30,237 nucleotides of DNA, taken from the NCBI GenBank assembly GCA_964595945.1, contig CAZQSL010000034.1:1-30237 (forward strand), written 5' to 3'. Positions 8,097-17,400 of the stretch are shown here, piece after piece. The stretch comes from CAZQSL01 sp964595945 (lineage in GTDB: Bacteria > UBP15 > UBA6099 > JAJRTR01). A model generated the notes under the pieces. That model saw only the letters and a program-made list of their open reading frames with translations. It did not search any database and had not been told where the DNA came from. Every line of letters starts with the position of its first letter. Position 1 is the first letter of the stretch. A program made the position numbers and the translations under genes.

Positions 8097-9308
8097 TTAT
8101 TTTTGTGTGGCGGAGATGTCGACGATGAGTGTCTGGAGCATGGTTTCGTCGTTGCCGTGGCGTGGGCGTTCGGTGGCGCGGAGGCGTCGGTCGACGTCTT
8201 CGATTTTGAGGGTTGCGGTTTCGATTTCCGATATGGTGAATGATGTGGCTTCGCGGAGCCGGTGGTGGAGTGCGAATTCGTTTCTTTTGAGGGGCGAGTC
8301 TTTGGGGTCTCGCGCGATAGCTGCGATGTCGGCGGGGGAGACGCGCTGGGCTTCGGTGGCGATGTAGTTTTTGTTGTAATTGGGGGTGAGGCGGCTGAAG
8401 TATCCTTTGTCGAGTAGGTGGCGGAGTTGCCAGAGTTCGCGGAATTTTGAGGCGAGGGATGCGATGATGAGAATGGGTACGGTGCCGCTTTCGAGGGCTG
8501 CGCGGAGCATGAGGAGAGCGGGTTTTGGTCGGCGTGCGGTGATGTATTCGAGCATTTTGCCGATTTCGTAGATTTCACTGCTGGTGACGAGGCGCATGGC
8601 GATTTCGGCGTCGGCAGTGGTGCCGGGGTCGAAGTGGGATGCTATTTTGTCGAGTTCGTTGGCGAGGTGGCGGAGGTCTTTGCCGGCTTTTTCGATGAGT
8701 TTGAGGGGTGTTTCGGGTGAGTCCCATTTGATGCCGAGTTTTTTGGAGCGGGTGCGGATCCATTTTTCGAGGCCGTCGTCGTAGAGGCGTGTGAAGTGGA
8801 TGAAGAGGCCGAATTCGTTGAGTTGGGGTGCGAAGCGGTTGATGATTTTTTCTGTGCGTGCTTTTGTGACGGTGAGTGATTTTGAGATGTCTTCGTGGAG
8901 GATGAGGATGAAGTGTGCGGAAGATGTGGGGTCGGTGGCGATTTCGCAGAAGCGGCGGGCGTCGCGGATGTTGGTGTATTTGTCGTCGTCGGTCGGTTTT
9001 TTGATAGATGAGGGGACGTCTTTTTTGATGAGTGCGAGAGCTTGCGCGTTGTCTACGATGATGACTTGGGTGGATGAAAACAGGGTGGGAGCGGCGGCTA
9101 TGTCGAGCATGCGGCCCAGGATGTCTGGGTCGGTGGCGTCGAGGCGGTAGAGGTCGCCGCCTTCGGTTTCGTCGGCGAGGAGAAATCGCGCGATGTCATC
9201 GGCGAGTTCGCGTTTGGGGAATTCGTTGTCTTCGTGACCGTGCAGTATGTAGACGGGTTTGAAGGGTGCTTTTTTGATGGTTTTTTCGTCTTCGTGGCTT
9301 GCTTGCAT
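8097..9308 (-). CDS. holA: DNA polymerase III delta subunit
   Basis: A 403-residue clamp-loader delta subunit, somewhat longer than the roughly 340 residues of the E. coli protein. The N-terminus (PVYILHGHEDNEFPKREL) matches the family's opening strand and degenerate nucleotide-binding segment. Middle features are VIIVDNAQAL and an AAA+-like lid region (KLIEKAGKDLRHLANELDKI). The C-terminal collar includes the stretch ending KFRELWQLRHLLDKG. Delta opens the beta sliding clamp during replication. The start ATG has GGGG upstream. Residues about 83-190 look expanded compared with E. coli delta. The histidine kinase gene lies just downstream, which is an unusual neighbour. The rmuC gene is divergent across a 145-bp interval. 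Confidence 0.88.
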   Translation of the reverse strand: MQASHEDEKTIKKAPFKPVYILHGHEDNEFPKRELADDIARFLLADETEGGDLYRLDATDPDILGRMLDIAAAPTLFSSTQVIIVDNAQALALIKKDVPSSIKKPTDDDKYTNIRDARRFCEIATDPTSSAHFILILHEDISKSLTVTKARTEKIINRFAPQLNEFGLFIHFTRLYDDGLEKWIRTRSKKLGIKWDSPETPLKLIEKAGKDLRHLANELDKIASHFDPGTTADAEIAMRLVTSSEIYEIGKMLEYITARRPKPALLMLRAALESGTVPILIIASLASKFRELWQLRHLLDKGYFSRLTPNYNKNYIATEAQRVSPADIAAIARDPKDSPLKRNEFALHHRLREATSFTISEIETATLKIEDVDRRLRATERPRHGNDETMLQTLIVDISATQK

Positions 9309-9394
9309 GGTTGCCCCGATGCGTCGTGAAGGTTAGATGTGTCTCAGTCAATAGTGTAGCATCAGGCCGGGCGCGCGTCTATCGGGCCGGTTTG

Positions 9395-9423
9395 TTGAAA
9401 GCGCGGGTGAATTGTCATAAGAT
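9395..9423 (+). promoter_or_regulatory. Predicted sigma70 promoter for rmuC-pyrE
   Basis: TTGAAA (9395-9400), a 17-bp spacer and TAAGAT (9418-9423) resemble -35 and -10 hexamers. They would start transcription near 9430, about 24 bases before the rmuC ATG, whose GGGGGA Shine-Dalgarno lies in between. Prediction by eye only. Confidence 0.35.
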
Positions 9424-9453
9424 GAAGTGTAGTAATCTATCGGGGGATATCTC

Positions 9454-10821
9454 ATGACGACAGCAATCATCATGCTTGTGGCAGGGCTCATAGCCGGGGG
9501 GATAGCCGGCTGGGTGACCGGACGGGCGCAGGCCGGGGCGCTGACAGGCGAGGCCGAAAAGCGTGCCGCTGTCGCGGAGAGCCGCATCGCCGAGCTCGCC
9601 TCGACCGCAGAAAAACTCGCTGGCGAATCCGAGGGGCTGCGCGCCTCCCTCACTGCCGAGCAGCAGCTTCGCATCACTGCCGAGACCCGGCTCGAAGAAG
9701 CTGTCAAAAGCGCCGTCGAACAGAAAAAATCTCTCGAAGAGACCGCAGCGCGCCTCACCGATACCTTCAAGGCTCTCAGCCTCGATGCCCTCAAGGACAA
9801 CAGCCGCAGCTTCATCGACCTCGCGAAACAGTCGCTCGAACCCCTTGTCGTCGAAATGAAAGGCGACCTCGGCAAACGGCAGGAAGCCATCACTCAGATC
9901 ATCAAACCCATTTCCGACACACTCACGAAATTCGACGAAAGCGTTCGCTCGATCGAACTCAGCCGCGAAAAAGCCTACGCCGGCCTCCTCGCACAGCTCC
10001 GCACCCTCGCCGAAACCGAAGAAAAGCTCGGACGCGAAACCGACAATCTCGTCAAGGCGCTTCGCAAACCCCAGGTGCGCGGCCAGTGGGGCGAATTCAC
10101 TCTCAAACGCACTGCCGAACTTTCCGGCATGACCGAATACTGCGACTTCGCGCTACAGACATCGACCACCACCGAAGACGGCGCGCTACGTCCTGACATG
10201 ATCGTGCATCTGCCCAATGGCCGCTCCATCATCGTCGACGCGAAAGCGCCACTCGACGGCTATCTCGACATGGTCGAAAGCCCCGACGACGACTCCCGCC
10301 ACACCCATCAGGCACGCCACGCGCGACACATCAAGGACCACATCAAAAAACTCGGCGCCAAGGAATACTGGAAACACGTCGGCAATGACACCCCCGAATT
10401 CGTCGTGCTTTTCGTCCCCGGCGAATCCATCCTCTCAGCAGCCCTTGAGTCAGACCACTCGCTCATCGAGTTCGGATTCGAAAGCAAAGTCATCCTTGCC
10501 ACACCCACCACTCTCGTCGCGCTCCTGCGCACCGTCGCCTATGGCTGGCGTCAGGAAAAACTCGCCGAACACGCCGCCAAAATCTCCGAACTCGGCAAAG
10601 ACCTCCACAAGCGCATCCTCACCTTCTGCAAGCATTACTACCGCATGCGCGACGGCATCGAAAAAACCGTCACCAGCTTCAACGAATCAGTCGGCTCTCT
10701 CGAAAGAATGGTGCTGCCCGCCGCCCGCAAGTTCAACGAACTCGGTGTCGCGCAGCAGGAAATCCCCGAATTTCACCCCATCGACTCCCCTCTTCGCCAC
10801 ATCACCTCACCCGGCGAATGA
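9454..10821 (+). CDS. rmuC: DNA recombination protein RmuC
   Basis: A 455-residue RmuC family protein. It begins with one membrane-spanning segment (3-23, rich in Ala/Gly/Ile), followed by a coiled coil (about 28-110). The RmuC nuclease-like domain carries VRGQWGEF (208-215), RPDMIVHLPNGRSIIVDAK (246-264) and APLDGY (265-270). Asp248, Asp262 and Lys264 fit the PD-(D/E)XK arrangement proposed for this family. RmuC limits recombination at inverted repeats in E. coli, and membrane-anchored versions have been linked to defence against foreign DNA. The start is supported by GGGGGA just upstream. pyrE follows after 33 bp on the same strand, so the two are probably one operon. Confidence 0.93.
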   Translation: MTTAIIMLVAGLIAGGIAGWVTGRAQAGALTGEAEKRAAVAESRIAELASTAEKLAGESEGLRASLTAEQQLRITAETRLEEAVKSAVEQKKSLEETAARLTDTFKALSLDALKDNSRSFIDLAKQSLEPLVVEMKGDLGKRQEAITQIIKPISDTLTKFDESVRSIELSREKAYAGLLAQLRTLAETEEKLGRETDNLVKALRKPQVRGQWGEFTLKRTAELSGMTEYCDFALQTSTTTEDGALRPDMIVHLPNGRSIIVDAKAPLDGYLDMVESPDDDSRHTHQARHARHIKDHIKKLGAKEYWKHVGNDTPEFVVLFVPGESILSAALESDHSLIEFGFESKVILATPTTLVALLRTVAYGWRQEKLAEHAAKISELGKDLHKRILTFCKHYYRMRDGIEKTVTSFNESVGSLERMVLPAARKFNELGVAQQEIPEFHPIDSPLRHITSPGE

Positions 10822-10854
10822 CCCAACCATACCCTGAAAGGATCACCAACACAC

Positions 10855-11415
10855 ATGGAAGGCGCAAAAGAAATACTCGCAGATCTCATGATCGAATACG
10901 GAGCACTGAAATTCGGTGACTTCACCCTCGCCTCAGGCAAAAAAAGCGACTACTACATCGACGGCCGTCTCATCACCCTCTCTCCTGACGGCGCTACGCT
11001 CATCGGCGCCGAAGTCGCCGAAATCATCTCCACCCAATTCCCCGAAGCCGAGGCCGTCGGCGGCATGATCGCCGGCGCCGTCCCCATCGCCGTCGCGGCT
11101 GCCATCGCTTCCGGCGACTTGTGCGACAACCCGCTCTCGGCATTTATGGTGCGCAAGGAAATCAAGAAACACGGCACCCAGAAAATGGTCGAAGGCCCCG
11201 TCAAACCCGGCCAGAAGGTCGTCATGGTCGACGATGTCATCACCACCGGCGGCTCCACTGTCCAGGCTATCGAATACACCATCGAATACGGCTGCGAAGT
11301 GCTCGGCATCGTGTCTGTCGTCGACCGCGAAGACGTCAAGCTCGACTCGTTTCTCAAATACAGGCACATCCCGATCCTTACCATCACCGAGTTGCGCAAA
11401 CTCGCCGGCAAATGA
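10855..11415 (+). CDS. pyrE: Orotate phosphoribosyltransferase
   Basis: A 186-residue OPRTase that converts orotate and PRPP to orotidine 5'-phosphate in de novo pyrimidine synthesis. The PRPP-binding signature is VMVDDVITTGGS (123-134). The flexible catalytic loop region is FMVRKEIKKHGT (97-108), containing the lysines that contact pyrophosphate. FGDFTLASGKKSDYYID (20-36) is the conserved N-terminal segment, with Lys29/Lys30 at the base of the orotate site. Length is normal for the short bacterial form. It starts 33 bp after rmuC, with AAGGA upstream at slightly long spacing. No other pyr genes are in the window. Confidence 0.95.
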   Translation: MEGAKEILADLMIEYGALKFGDFTLASGKKSDYYIDGRLITLSPDGATLIGAEVAEIISTQFPEAEAVGGMIAGAVPIAVAAAIASGDLCDNPLSAFMVRKEIKKHGTQKMVEGPVKPGQKVVMVDDVITTGGSTVQAIEYTIEYGCEVLGIVSVVDREDVKLDSFLKYRHIPILTITELRKLAGK

Positions 11416-11468
11416 CCACTGCCGGTCCGGGAAATCCCATGACGGAACGCAGCAGCTTTTATCCATCG

Positions 11469-11497
11469 CAGACACATCAAAACCGTCACTTTATGAT
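11469..11497 (+). promoter_or_regulatory. Possible promoter for the amidohydrolase gene
   Basis: CAGACA (11469-11474), a 17-bp spacer and TATGAT (11492-11497) give a moderate match to sigma70 hexamers. Transcription would begin near 11504, about 35 bases before the ATG at 11539, which has GGAAGGGA as ribosome binding site. This is weak evidence by eye. Confidence 0.28.
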
Positions 11498-11538
11498 AGA
11501 ATCCCCACAAGCACTTTGACGGAAGGGATACACAGATA

Positions 11539-12522
11539 ATGAAAAAACCGGTGATCGAACTCCACTGTCACGTATTCGCCATGGGGCCAGCAAGCAAGGT
11601 CATCCTCGGCGAAAGGATACGCACAAACAAATTCGCGAAGTTTTTCCTCAAACAATTCGGCTATACACCCGACCGCACACCAGACGAAGCCGACGCCTTC
11701 TATGCCGCCGAGCTCGCCCGAAAAGTACGCGAGTCCGAGCTGATCGACTATGCAGTCGCCATCGCGCTCGATGCCATCTACGACAGCAACGGCAAGATCG
11801 ACATCGCCAAAACCGACTTCGCCATGCCCAATGACTATGTGCGCGACGTCTGCCGCCGTCATCCAGAACTCCTCTACGGCGCATCCGTCAATCCTGCCCG
11901 CGCCGACGCTATCGACGAACTCGAACGCGTCAAGGCCGACGGCGCCATCCTCATCAAATGGGTCGCCAACAGCATGGACTTCGATCCGTCCGAAAAAAGA
12001 TTTATCCCCTTCTACCGCAAAATGGCGGAGCTCGATCTCAAGCTCCTCTCGCACACCGGCTATGAGCATACCATTCGCGTCACCGACCAGATGTTCGGCG
12101 ATCCGCGAAAACTCGTCACTCCACTCAACGAGGGCGTCACCTGCATCGCCGCTCACGCCGGCACTTCCGGCCACACACATCCGGTGGAATTTTTCGACGA
12201 TTATGTTAAAATGTTGCGGGAGTATCCCAATCTCTATGGCGAACTTTCCGCCATCTGCACCCCGTCGAGATTCGGATATGCCAAAAAAATGATCGAAATC
12301 GACGGCTTTTTTGACAAACACATGCAGGCGCTCGACTATCCGGTCACACCCATGCCGCTGCTGTTTATCAATCGCCTCGGCATAAAAAAGGCCACGCAGC
12401 TCAACCGGATCAAAAACCCGTTCGACCGCGACATCAAAACCAAACTGGCGCTCGGCTTCCCTGACTCGATCCTGACGAAAGCCGCCGACATGTTCAATAT
12501 ACACGAACTGCCGCGCCACTGA
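11539..12522 (+). CDS. Amidohydrolase 2 family metal-dependent hydrolase
   Basis: A 327-residue TIM-barrel protein of the amidohydrolase-2 (ACMSD-like) type. Candidate metal ligands are the N-terminal HxH (His9, His11 in ELHCHVF), His172 in SHTGYEH, His206 in AAHAG, and Asp266 in ALDYPVTP, which replaces the usual GSDYP. The LYGELSA segment (232-238) is also typical. Members are hydrolases or decarboxylases of small carboxylic or cyclic substrates, and the substrate cannot be inferred. There is no signal peptide, so it is cytoplasmic. The start is fixed by GGAAGGGA. The DUF5665 gene begins within a few bases of the stop, so the two are probably cotranscribed. Confidence 0.85.
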   Translation: MKKPVIELHCHVFAMGPASKVILGERIRTNKFAKFFLKQFGYTPDRTPDEADAFYAAELARKVRESELIDYAVAIALDAIYDSNGKIDIAKTDFAMPNDYVRDVCRRHPELLYGASVNPARADAIDELERVKADGAILIKWVANSMDFDPSEKRFIPFYRKMAELDLKLLSHTGYEHTIRVTDQMFGDPRKLVTPLNEGVTCIAAHAGTSGHTHPVEFFDDYVKMLREYPNLYGELSAICTPSRFGYAKKMIEIDGFFDKHMQALDYPVTPMPLLFINRLGIKKATQLNRIKNPFDRDIKTKLALGFPDSILTKAADMFNIHELPRH

Positions 12523-12530
12523 ATGTGTAC

Positions 12531-12944
12531 ATGATGAAAGAAGACGGCACTACCCACAACATCCCGCCGGAAACCCCTCTGGCCGGCTCCTGCGTGGAAT
12601 TCAAGTCACAGGCTCCCACCTATGTCTTCTCCATCCCCGACACTAAAAAAGCCTACGAACTCGAACCCGATACCGTCCGCTATGTCCACCGCCTCGCCCA
12701 GATCATGGAGCGCATGCAGCTCGCCGACTATCTCGCCATGATGACACGCCCGGGCCGTGTGCTCTACGTCAATTTCATCGCCGGACTCTCCCGCGGACTC
12801 GGGTTCGGCATCGGCACGACCATCATGCTTGCTCTCCTCTTCTACGGTCTCGGCCAGATGGTCGATCTGCCGCTCATCGGTGAATATGTCGCCAAAATCG
12901 TCAAAATCGTCCAGCAGGAAATCGGCCCCCAAAACAAATTCTGA
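12531..12944 (+). CDS. DUF5665 domain-containing membrane protein
   Basis: A small protein of about 137 residues. The C-terminal half matches DUF5665: RLAQIMERMQLADYLAMM, followed by RPGRVLYVNFIAGLSRGLGF and one hydrophobic segment (TTIMLALLFYGLGQM). It ends in an amphipathic IGEYVAKIVKIVQQEIG tail. The N-terminal half is soluble and unlike the family. DUF5665 proteins are known mainly from Firmicutes and have no established function. The start is uncertain: ATG at 12531, ATG at 12534 or GTG at 12525 are all in frame, with no clear ribosome binding site. Translation is probably coupled to the amidohydrolase gene, which ends at 12522. Confidence 0.75.
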   Translation: MMKEDGTTHNIPPETPLAGSCVEFKSQAPTYVFSIPDTKKAYELEPDTVRYVHRLAQIMERMQLADYLAMMTRPGRVLYVNFIAGLSRGLGFGIGTTIMLALLFYGLGQMVDLPLIGEYVAKIVKIVQQEIGPQNKF

Positions 12945-13060
12945 TCCCTCCATTTTCTCACGTCCATATACGAAAATCAGGCTCATCAGGCGATGGGACT
13001 GCTCGTCAGTTTCATACATGTTATACTGAATATCAATAGAAATTCCCTACCACAATTTAT

Positions 13061-13085
13061 CCCGAATTCGTCATTAGAATTCGGG
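13061..13085. repeat. Perfect 9-bp hairpin CCCGAATTC/GAATTCGGG
   Basis: CCCGAATTC (13061-13069) and GAATTCGGG (13077-13085) are separated by seven bases. It lies about 115 bp after the DUF5665 stop in the convergent interval before ftsY. No T-tract follows on either strand. A weak terminator or the edge of the next repeat element are both possible. Confidence 0.55.
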
Positions 13086-13220
13086 ATTGCTGTCGCAAGA
13101 AGGGATGAAATGCAAGGCGCAAGGGGCATTTTTGCAGTGAGCAGTATTCGTCATACGCAAACAAAAAAATGCACCGGCAACACAGCAGTTCGCCCTTATC
13201 GCGACTGCCGGATTCGACAA
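13086..13220. repeat. Imperfect palindromic element (CAAGGCGC/GGCAACAC type)
   Basis: About 135 bp with dyad symmetry: GTCGCAAGAAGGG (13092-13104) pairs with CCCTTATCGCGAC (13193-13205) with two mismatches, and GCATTTTTGC is partly mirrored by GCAAACAAAAAAATGC. A short GTAT...ATAC stem forms the centre. CAAGGCGC (13113-13120) and GGCAACAC (13176-13183) are the same 8-mers that flank the core of the element at 5880-6032. Open frames across it are unlikely to be genes. Confidence 0.5.
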
Positions 13221-13245
13221 TAGCGCACTTTCTATTGACGGATCC

Positions 13246-13299
13246 GGGTTTATCGAAGCGACCCGATAGAGCAGCATAGTATCAGTCGGGGATAAACCC
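13246..13299. repeat. Nested inverted repeat in gene-free interval
   Basis: The outer arms GGGTTTATC (13246-13254) and GATAAACCC (13291-13299) are perfect complements. Inside, CCCGA and TCGGG form a second stem around an AT-containing loop of about 20 bases. The structure could fold as RNA on either strand. No gene or U-tract is associated with it. Confidence 0.5.
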
Positions 13300-13326
13300 T
13301 GCCCCTTCGAAAAACAGTCTTGATCT

Positions 13327-13350
13327 ATCCGTGAAATCCGTGTCAAAAAG
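13327..13350. repeat. Dispersed repeat containing TCCGTGAAATCCGTGTC
   Basis: This short sequence, with its internal TCCGTG direct repeat followed by an A-run, resembles an intergenic repeat type I have seen in many bacterial genomes. Only one copy is in the window, so membership of a repeat family is inferred from memory rather than shown here. Confidence 0.35.
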
Positions 13351-13455
13351 TCTTTTATTGTTTTCGGATGGTACACCAGATCATCCCGGCAGACCATAAC
13401 CATACATAGGGAAATACAATTGATATTTCATATAAACGGTGAGAGAAAAAGAACA

Positions 13456-13482
13456 GGATTCTTCGCTTCGCTCAGAATGACA
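13456..13482. repeat. Dispersed repeat containing CGCTTCGCTCAGAATGAC
   Basis: A 27-bp sequence just past the ftsY stop codon. It matches the widespread intergenic motif whose complement reads GTCATTCTGAGCGAAGCG. ATTCT and AGAAT at its ends can pair. It is well known as an abundant genomic repeat of unclear origin in several phyla. One copy is in this window. Confidence 0.5.
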
Positions 13483-13507
13483 CCGAGTTGCAAACCGAAA
13501 CAGGGAA

Positions 13508-14467
13508 TCACTCGAATTCCGCGTCGCGCTTTTCCCAGTAGCCGTCCATGTCGGACGCGAGGAGTTCGTGCGCGAATTCCACAGCGTTGAATGGCATGAG
13601 GTCGTCGATCTTTTCGCCGACGCCGATGTACGAAATGGGGAGTTTCCACTCGTTGATGATCGAGAGCACGACACCGCCGCGCGCCGTGCCGTCGAGTTTG
13701 GTGACGACGAGCGCGTCGATGCCGACAGCCTCGTTGAAGAGCTTGACCTGGCTGAGCGCGTTTTGCCCGATGGTGGAGTCGAGGACGATCCACGACTGGA
13801 AATTGACTGCGCCGGCCTTTTCGGTGGCGATGCGTTTGATCTTGCGGAGCTCCTGCATGAGATTGACCTGAGTATGGAGGCGGCCCGCGGTGTCGGCGAG
13901 CAGGATATCGACATTCTGCGCTTTGGCGGCCATGACCGCGTCGAACATTACAGACGACGGATCGACACCCTCGGCGCCCTTGATGAGCGGGACGTTCGAG
14001 CGGTCGGCCCATATCTGGAGCTGCTCCACTGCTGCGGCGCGGAAGGTGTCGCAGGCGGCGAGCATGACGCTTTTGCCCTCCTGTTTGAACTTCGCGGCGA
14101 GCTTGCCGATGGTAGTGGTTTTGCCCGAGCCGTTGATGCCGGTGACCATCACGACATTGAGCCCGGGGGCGAATGGTTTCGCGACAACGGTGTCTTCGCC
14201 GGTGAATATTTCGGAGATGACCTCGCGGATGATGTCCATGACCTGTTCGTTGGATGTCGGGCGGCGTGTGGCGTACTTTTCGTAAAAGCCTTCGGAAATG
14301 CGCTGGGCCGTGACCATGCCCACGTCTGACAGGAGGAGGATTTCTTCGAGATTTTCGTAAAATTCCTCGTCGATTTCGACAGCGCTTTTAACGACGCTTT
14401 CGACCTTTTTGATGAAGGCTTCCTTGGTGCGGACAAGACCTTCCCTGAGTCTGTTGAAAATTGCCAT
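13508..14467 (-). CDS. ftsY: Signal recognition particle receptor FtsY
   Basis: A 319-residue SRP receptor GTPase that docks SRP-ribosome complexes at the membrane. A short N domain (1-about 90, starting MAIFNRLREGL) precedes the G domain. GTPase motifs are GINGSGKTT (110-118, P-loop), DTAGR (192-196) and TKLD (256-259). The acidic A domain of the E. coli protein is absent, as in many other bacteria. It lies 6 bp downstream of smc and closes the rsmD-ftsY cluster. Its stop codon faces a repeat-rich interval. Confidence 0.97.
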   Translation of the reverse strand: MAIFNRLREGLVRTKEAFIKKVESVVKSAVEIDEEFYENLEEILLLSDVGMVTAQRISEGFYEKYATRRPTSNEQVMDIIREVISEIFTGEDTVVAKPFAPGLNVVMVTGINGSGKTTTIGKLAAKFKQEGKSVMLAACDTFRAAAVEQLQIWADRSNVPLIKGAEGVDPSSVMFDAVMAAKAQNVDILLADTAGRLHTQVNLMQELRKIKRIATEKAGAVNFQSWIVLDSTIGQNALSQVKLFNEAVGIDALVVTKLDGTARGGVVLSIINEWKLPISYIGVGEKIDDLMPFNAVEFAHELLASDMDGYWEKRDAEFE

Positions 14468-14473
14468 GTTGTG

Positions 14474-17400
14474 TCACTCCAGTGAAACGGAAAGTACTTT
14501 CGAATACCCGTCGGCGGGATCGAGCGTGATGCCGTGGAAATGGTCGGCGTGGGTGAGCGTGCCTTTGTTGTGGGTGATGACGACGAACTGCGAATCGGCG
14601 GCGTAGCGGTGTACCATCTCGCCATAGCGCTGGACATTGACTTCGTCGAGTCCCGCGTCGACCTCGTCGAGGAGGTAAAACGGGCTGGGCTTGACCTTGA
14701 GGATGGCGAAGATGAGGGTCATGGCGCAGAGGGCTTTTTCGCCGCCTGAGAGGAGTGTGATGTTGCGCATTTTTTTGCCCGGGATGCAGACTTTGATGTC
14801 GACGCCGGATTCGAGTGGTTTTGATTCGTCCGTGAGGATGAGCAGGGCTTCGCCGCCCCGGAATATTTCCACGAATGTTTCATTGAATTTCTGCTGGACG
14901 GCCGTGAAGACTTCGATAAACTGCTCTTCGCTCTTGCGGTCGAATCCGTGGATCATTTCGATGAGAGCGGCACGCGTGACGTCGAGGTCGGCGATCTGTG
15001 CGCTGAGTTCGGAGTGGCGCTGGCCCTTTTCCTCGTATTCGCCGATGGCGAGCTGATTGACCGGCAGGAGCGCTTCGCGCTCTGTGCGGAGTGCGCGGAA
15101 TTTTGATTTTTCGCCCGGCTCGACATTGCCGGTCTGCGCGAGCGCATCGTCTTCTGAAAGGCCGGGGAATTCTTCGACGAACTGGCGGCGGATTTCTTCG
15201 AGCTGGGTTTCGGTGCGCGCGCGGCGGAGTTCGATCTGCAAGACGGCTTCGCGTGCTGCGGCGATATCGTTTCTCTGGCGTTCGTCCTCTTCGGTCAACT
15301 GGCGGCGTTCGGCGGCGATGGCGGCGAGGCGGGCCTTGAGGGTGGAGGCTTCTTGCTGAGCGGCCTGTTTGCGGACGCTCCAGTCCGATGCTTCCCGCGT
15401 GGCTTCATTGAGTTCGCCGGCAAGTGCGTTTTTCTTTTCGGTGGCTTCGATGATCTGCTGTTCGAATGACGAGCGGTCAAGATTGCAGCGTTCGCGGTCG
15501 AGCATGAGATACTCGGCGCTTTTGCGCAGGTCGTCTATCTGGCGTTTGATTTTTTCGATCGAATTTATGATTTCAGAGCGTGCGGATTCGCGGCGTTTGC
15601 GCTCTTCGGCGAGTTGGAGCGCTTCGCGTTCGTGGCTGCGGATTTTCGATTCTTCGACGGTGCGCGCGTCGCGGGTTTCCTCGACGCGGACTTCGAGTTC
15701 GGCGATAGACTCTGTAACGGCGCGGCGCGGCGGGTCGGTTTCGCGGAGGATATTTGCGGCCTTCTGCTCTTCGGCGGCGTAAAAGTCGAGACGTTCGAGG
15801 AGCGCCTTTTTGCGTTCGGAAGAGGCCATCTGGGACTGTTCGAGCTTGGCGAGGCGGTTGAGTAGAGCGGTGCGCTGGCGGTCGACTTCGCTGAGGCGGG
15901 CAGAGACTGTGTTGTAGTCGGCTTTGAGTGACTCTTCGCGTGCTTTTTTCCTGAGTATATCGGACTTGGAGAAGTGGAGTTTTTCGGTGATGGCTTCAGG
16001 TGTGATGAGGTCTTCGCCCGACTGATAGAGACCGGAGGAAAAGAGTCCTGCGCCGTCGGCTGAGACAGCGATCATGTTTTCGGGGATATTCGGCGCGGCG
16101 GCGATGAGTGCGGAGAGCGAGTCGAAGACGAGTACTCGGGCGAATATGGAGCGGACGAAGGCGGGGGCTTTTTCGGAGAAGTCGGAGAGGGATGCGAGCG
16201 CGCCGAGCAGGCCGGGGACGTCGAATGCCGGGGGGGTGAAGTCGCGGCCTTCGAACCAGTCGGAGAAGACGGCGACAGGTGGCGCGGACTCAGTTGCGAC
16301 GGAGTAGGAGGAGGACTCGGTGACGGCTGCCGTGAGGAATGCGCCGAGCGATTTTGACGCGGCTTTCATAAGCTGCGCGGGGATGGCGACCCAGTCGCGG
16401 ATGGATGTGAGCAGGGAGTCCTGATCTCCGAGGGACTGAAATGCCTGAAGGGACTGGAGGGATTCGGCGACTTTTTCGAGTGCTTCGATGCGTGCGGTGA
16501 GGCCGTTGTGGGCGTCGCGCGCCTGTGAGTAGGCTTCGCGGAGGGATTCGGATTTGTGGCGGAGTTCTTCGTTTTCGGCGTCGATGCGTTTGCGGTCGGT
16601 ACGCAGGGAGTCGAGCTCTGCGACGTGAAATTTTTCTTCGTTGTCGACGGCGGCGAGCTTGTCGCGGATAGAGGCTATGTTTTTCTTGAGTTCGGCGAGT
16701 TCGGCGGTGCGGGTGGCGGATTCGGAGTCGTAAGATTTTTTGCGGCGGCGGGCGAGGTCGAGTTCGCCGGCGATGCGCATTTCGTCGGATTTGAGGGAGT
16801 CGATGCGCGAGCGGAGTGAGGATATGGAAGAGGCGATTTCCTTTTCGCGGCCTGAGAGCTCGCCTGAAAGAGCGGAACCGAGGCTGGCGCGTTTCTCTTC
16901 GAGAGCGATGAGTTCGGATTTTTTGGATTCGATGGAGCGGGAGCTGTTTTCGAGATCGGCGGCTATGGCGGCGATGCGTGAGTCGGAGGCGTGTTTCTTT
17001 TTGTCGAGCGAAGCGATCTGCTCGTCGTACTGATTTTTGGAGCGCTGAAGGAAACGGAGGGTTTCGGTAGCGCGGGCGACGCCGCCTTCGATAGTGGCGA
17101 GGAGCGCGAGTTTTTCGTCGGATTCGGCGCGTGTGGCATCGACTTCGTCGGAGAGGGCGCGGAGGCGTTCCTGGGTTTTGCGGGAGAGTTCTTCGGCGGC
17201 GGAGATATTGCGGCGCGAGGTGAGTTCTTCGGCGTTGAGAGAGTCGAGTTTGTCGAGGTGGCGGCGGATTTCGGCTACGAAGACGCGGAGTTTGAGGGAT
17301 TCGATTTCTTCGGTGAGGTCTTCGTAGCGGCGCGCGCGGTCGGCCTGTTCCTTGAGTGAGCCGAGGTTTTCTTCGATTTCGAGGAGGATGTCGCGGAGGC

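Noticed and set aside
12993..13223. A 76-codon plus-strand open frame after DUF5665
   Set aside because: It spans the hairpin and the palindromic element, and its composition is unlike that of the genes nearby.
13074..13403. A 109-codon minus-strand open frame in the ftsY/DUF5665 gap
   Set aside because: It runs through several inverted and dispersed repeats and has no domain or ribosome binding site.
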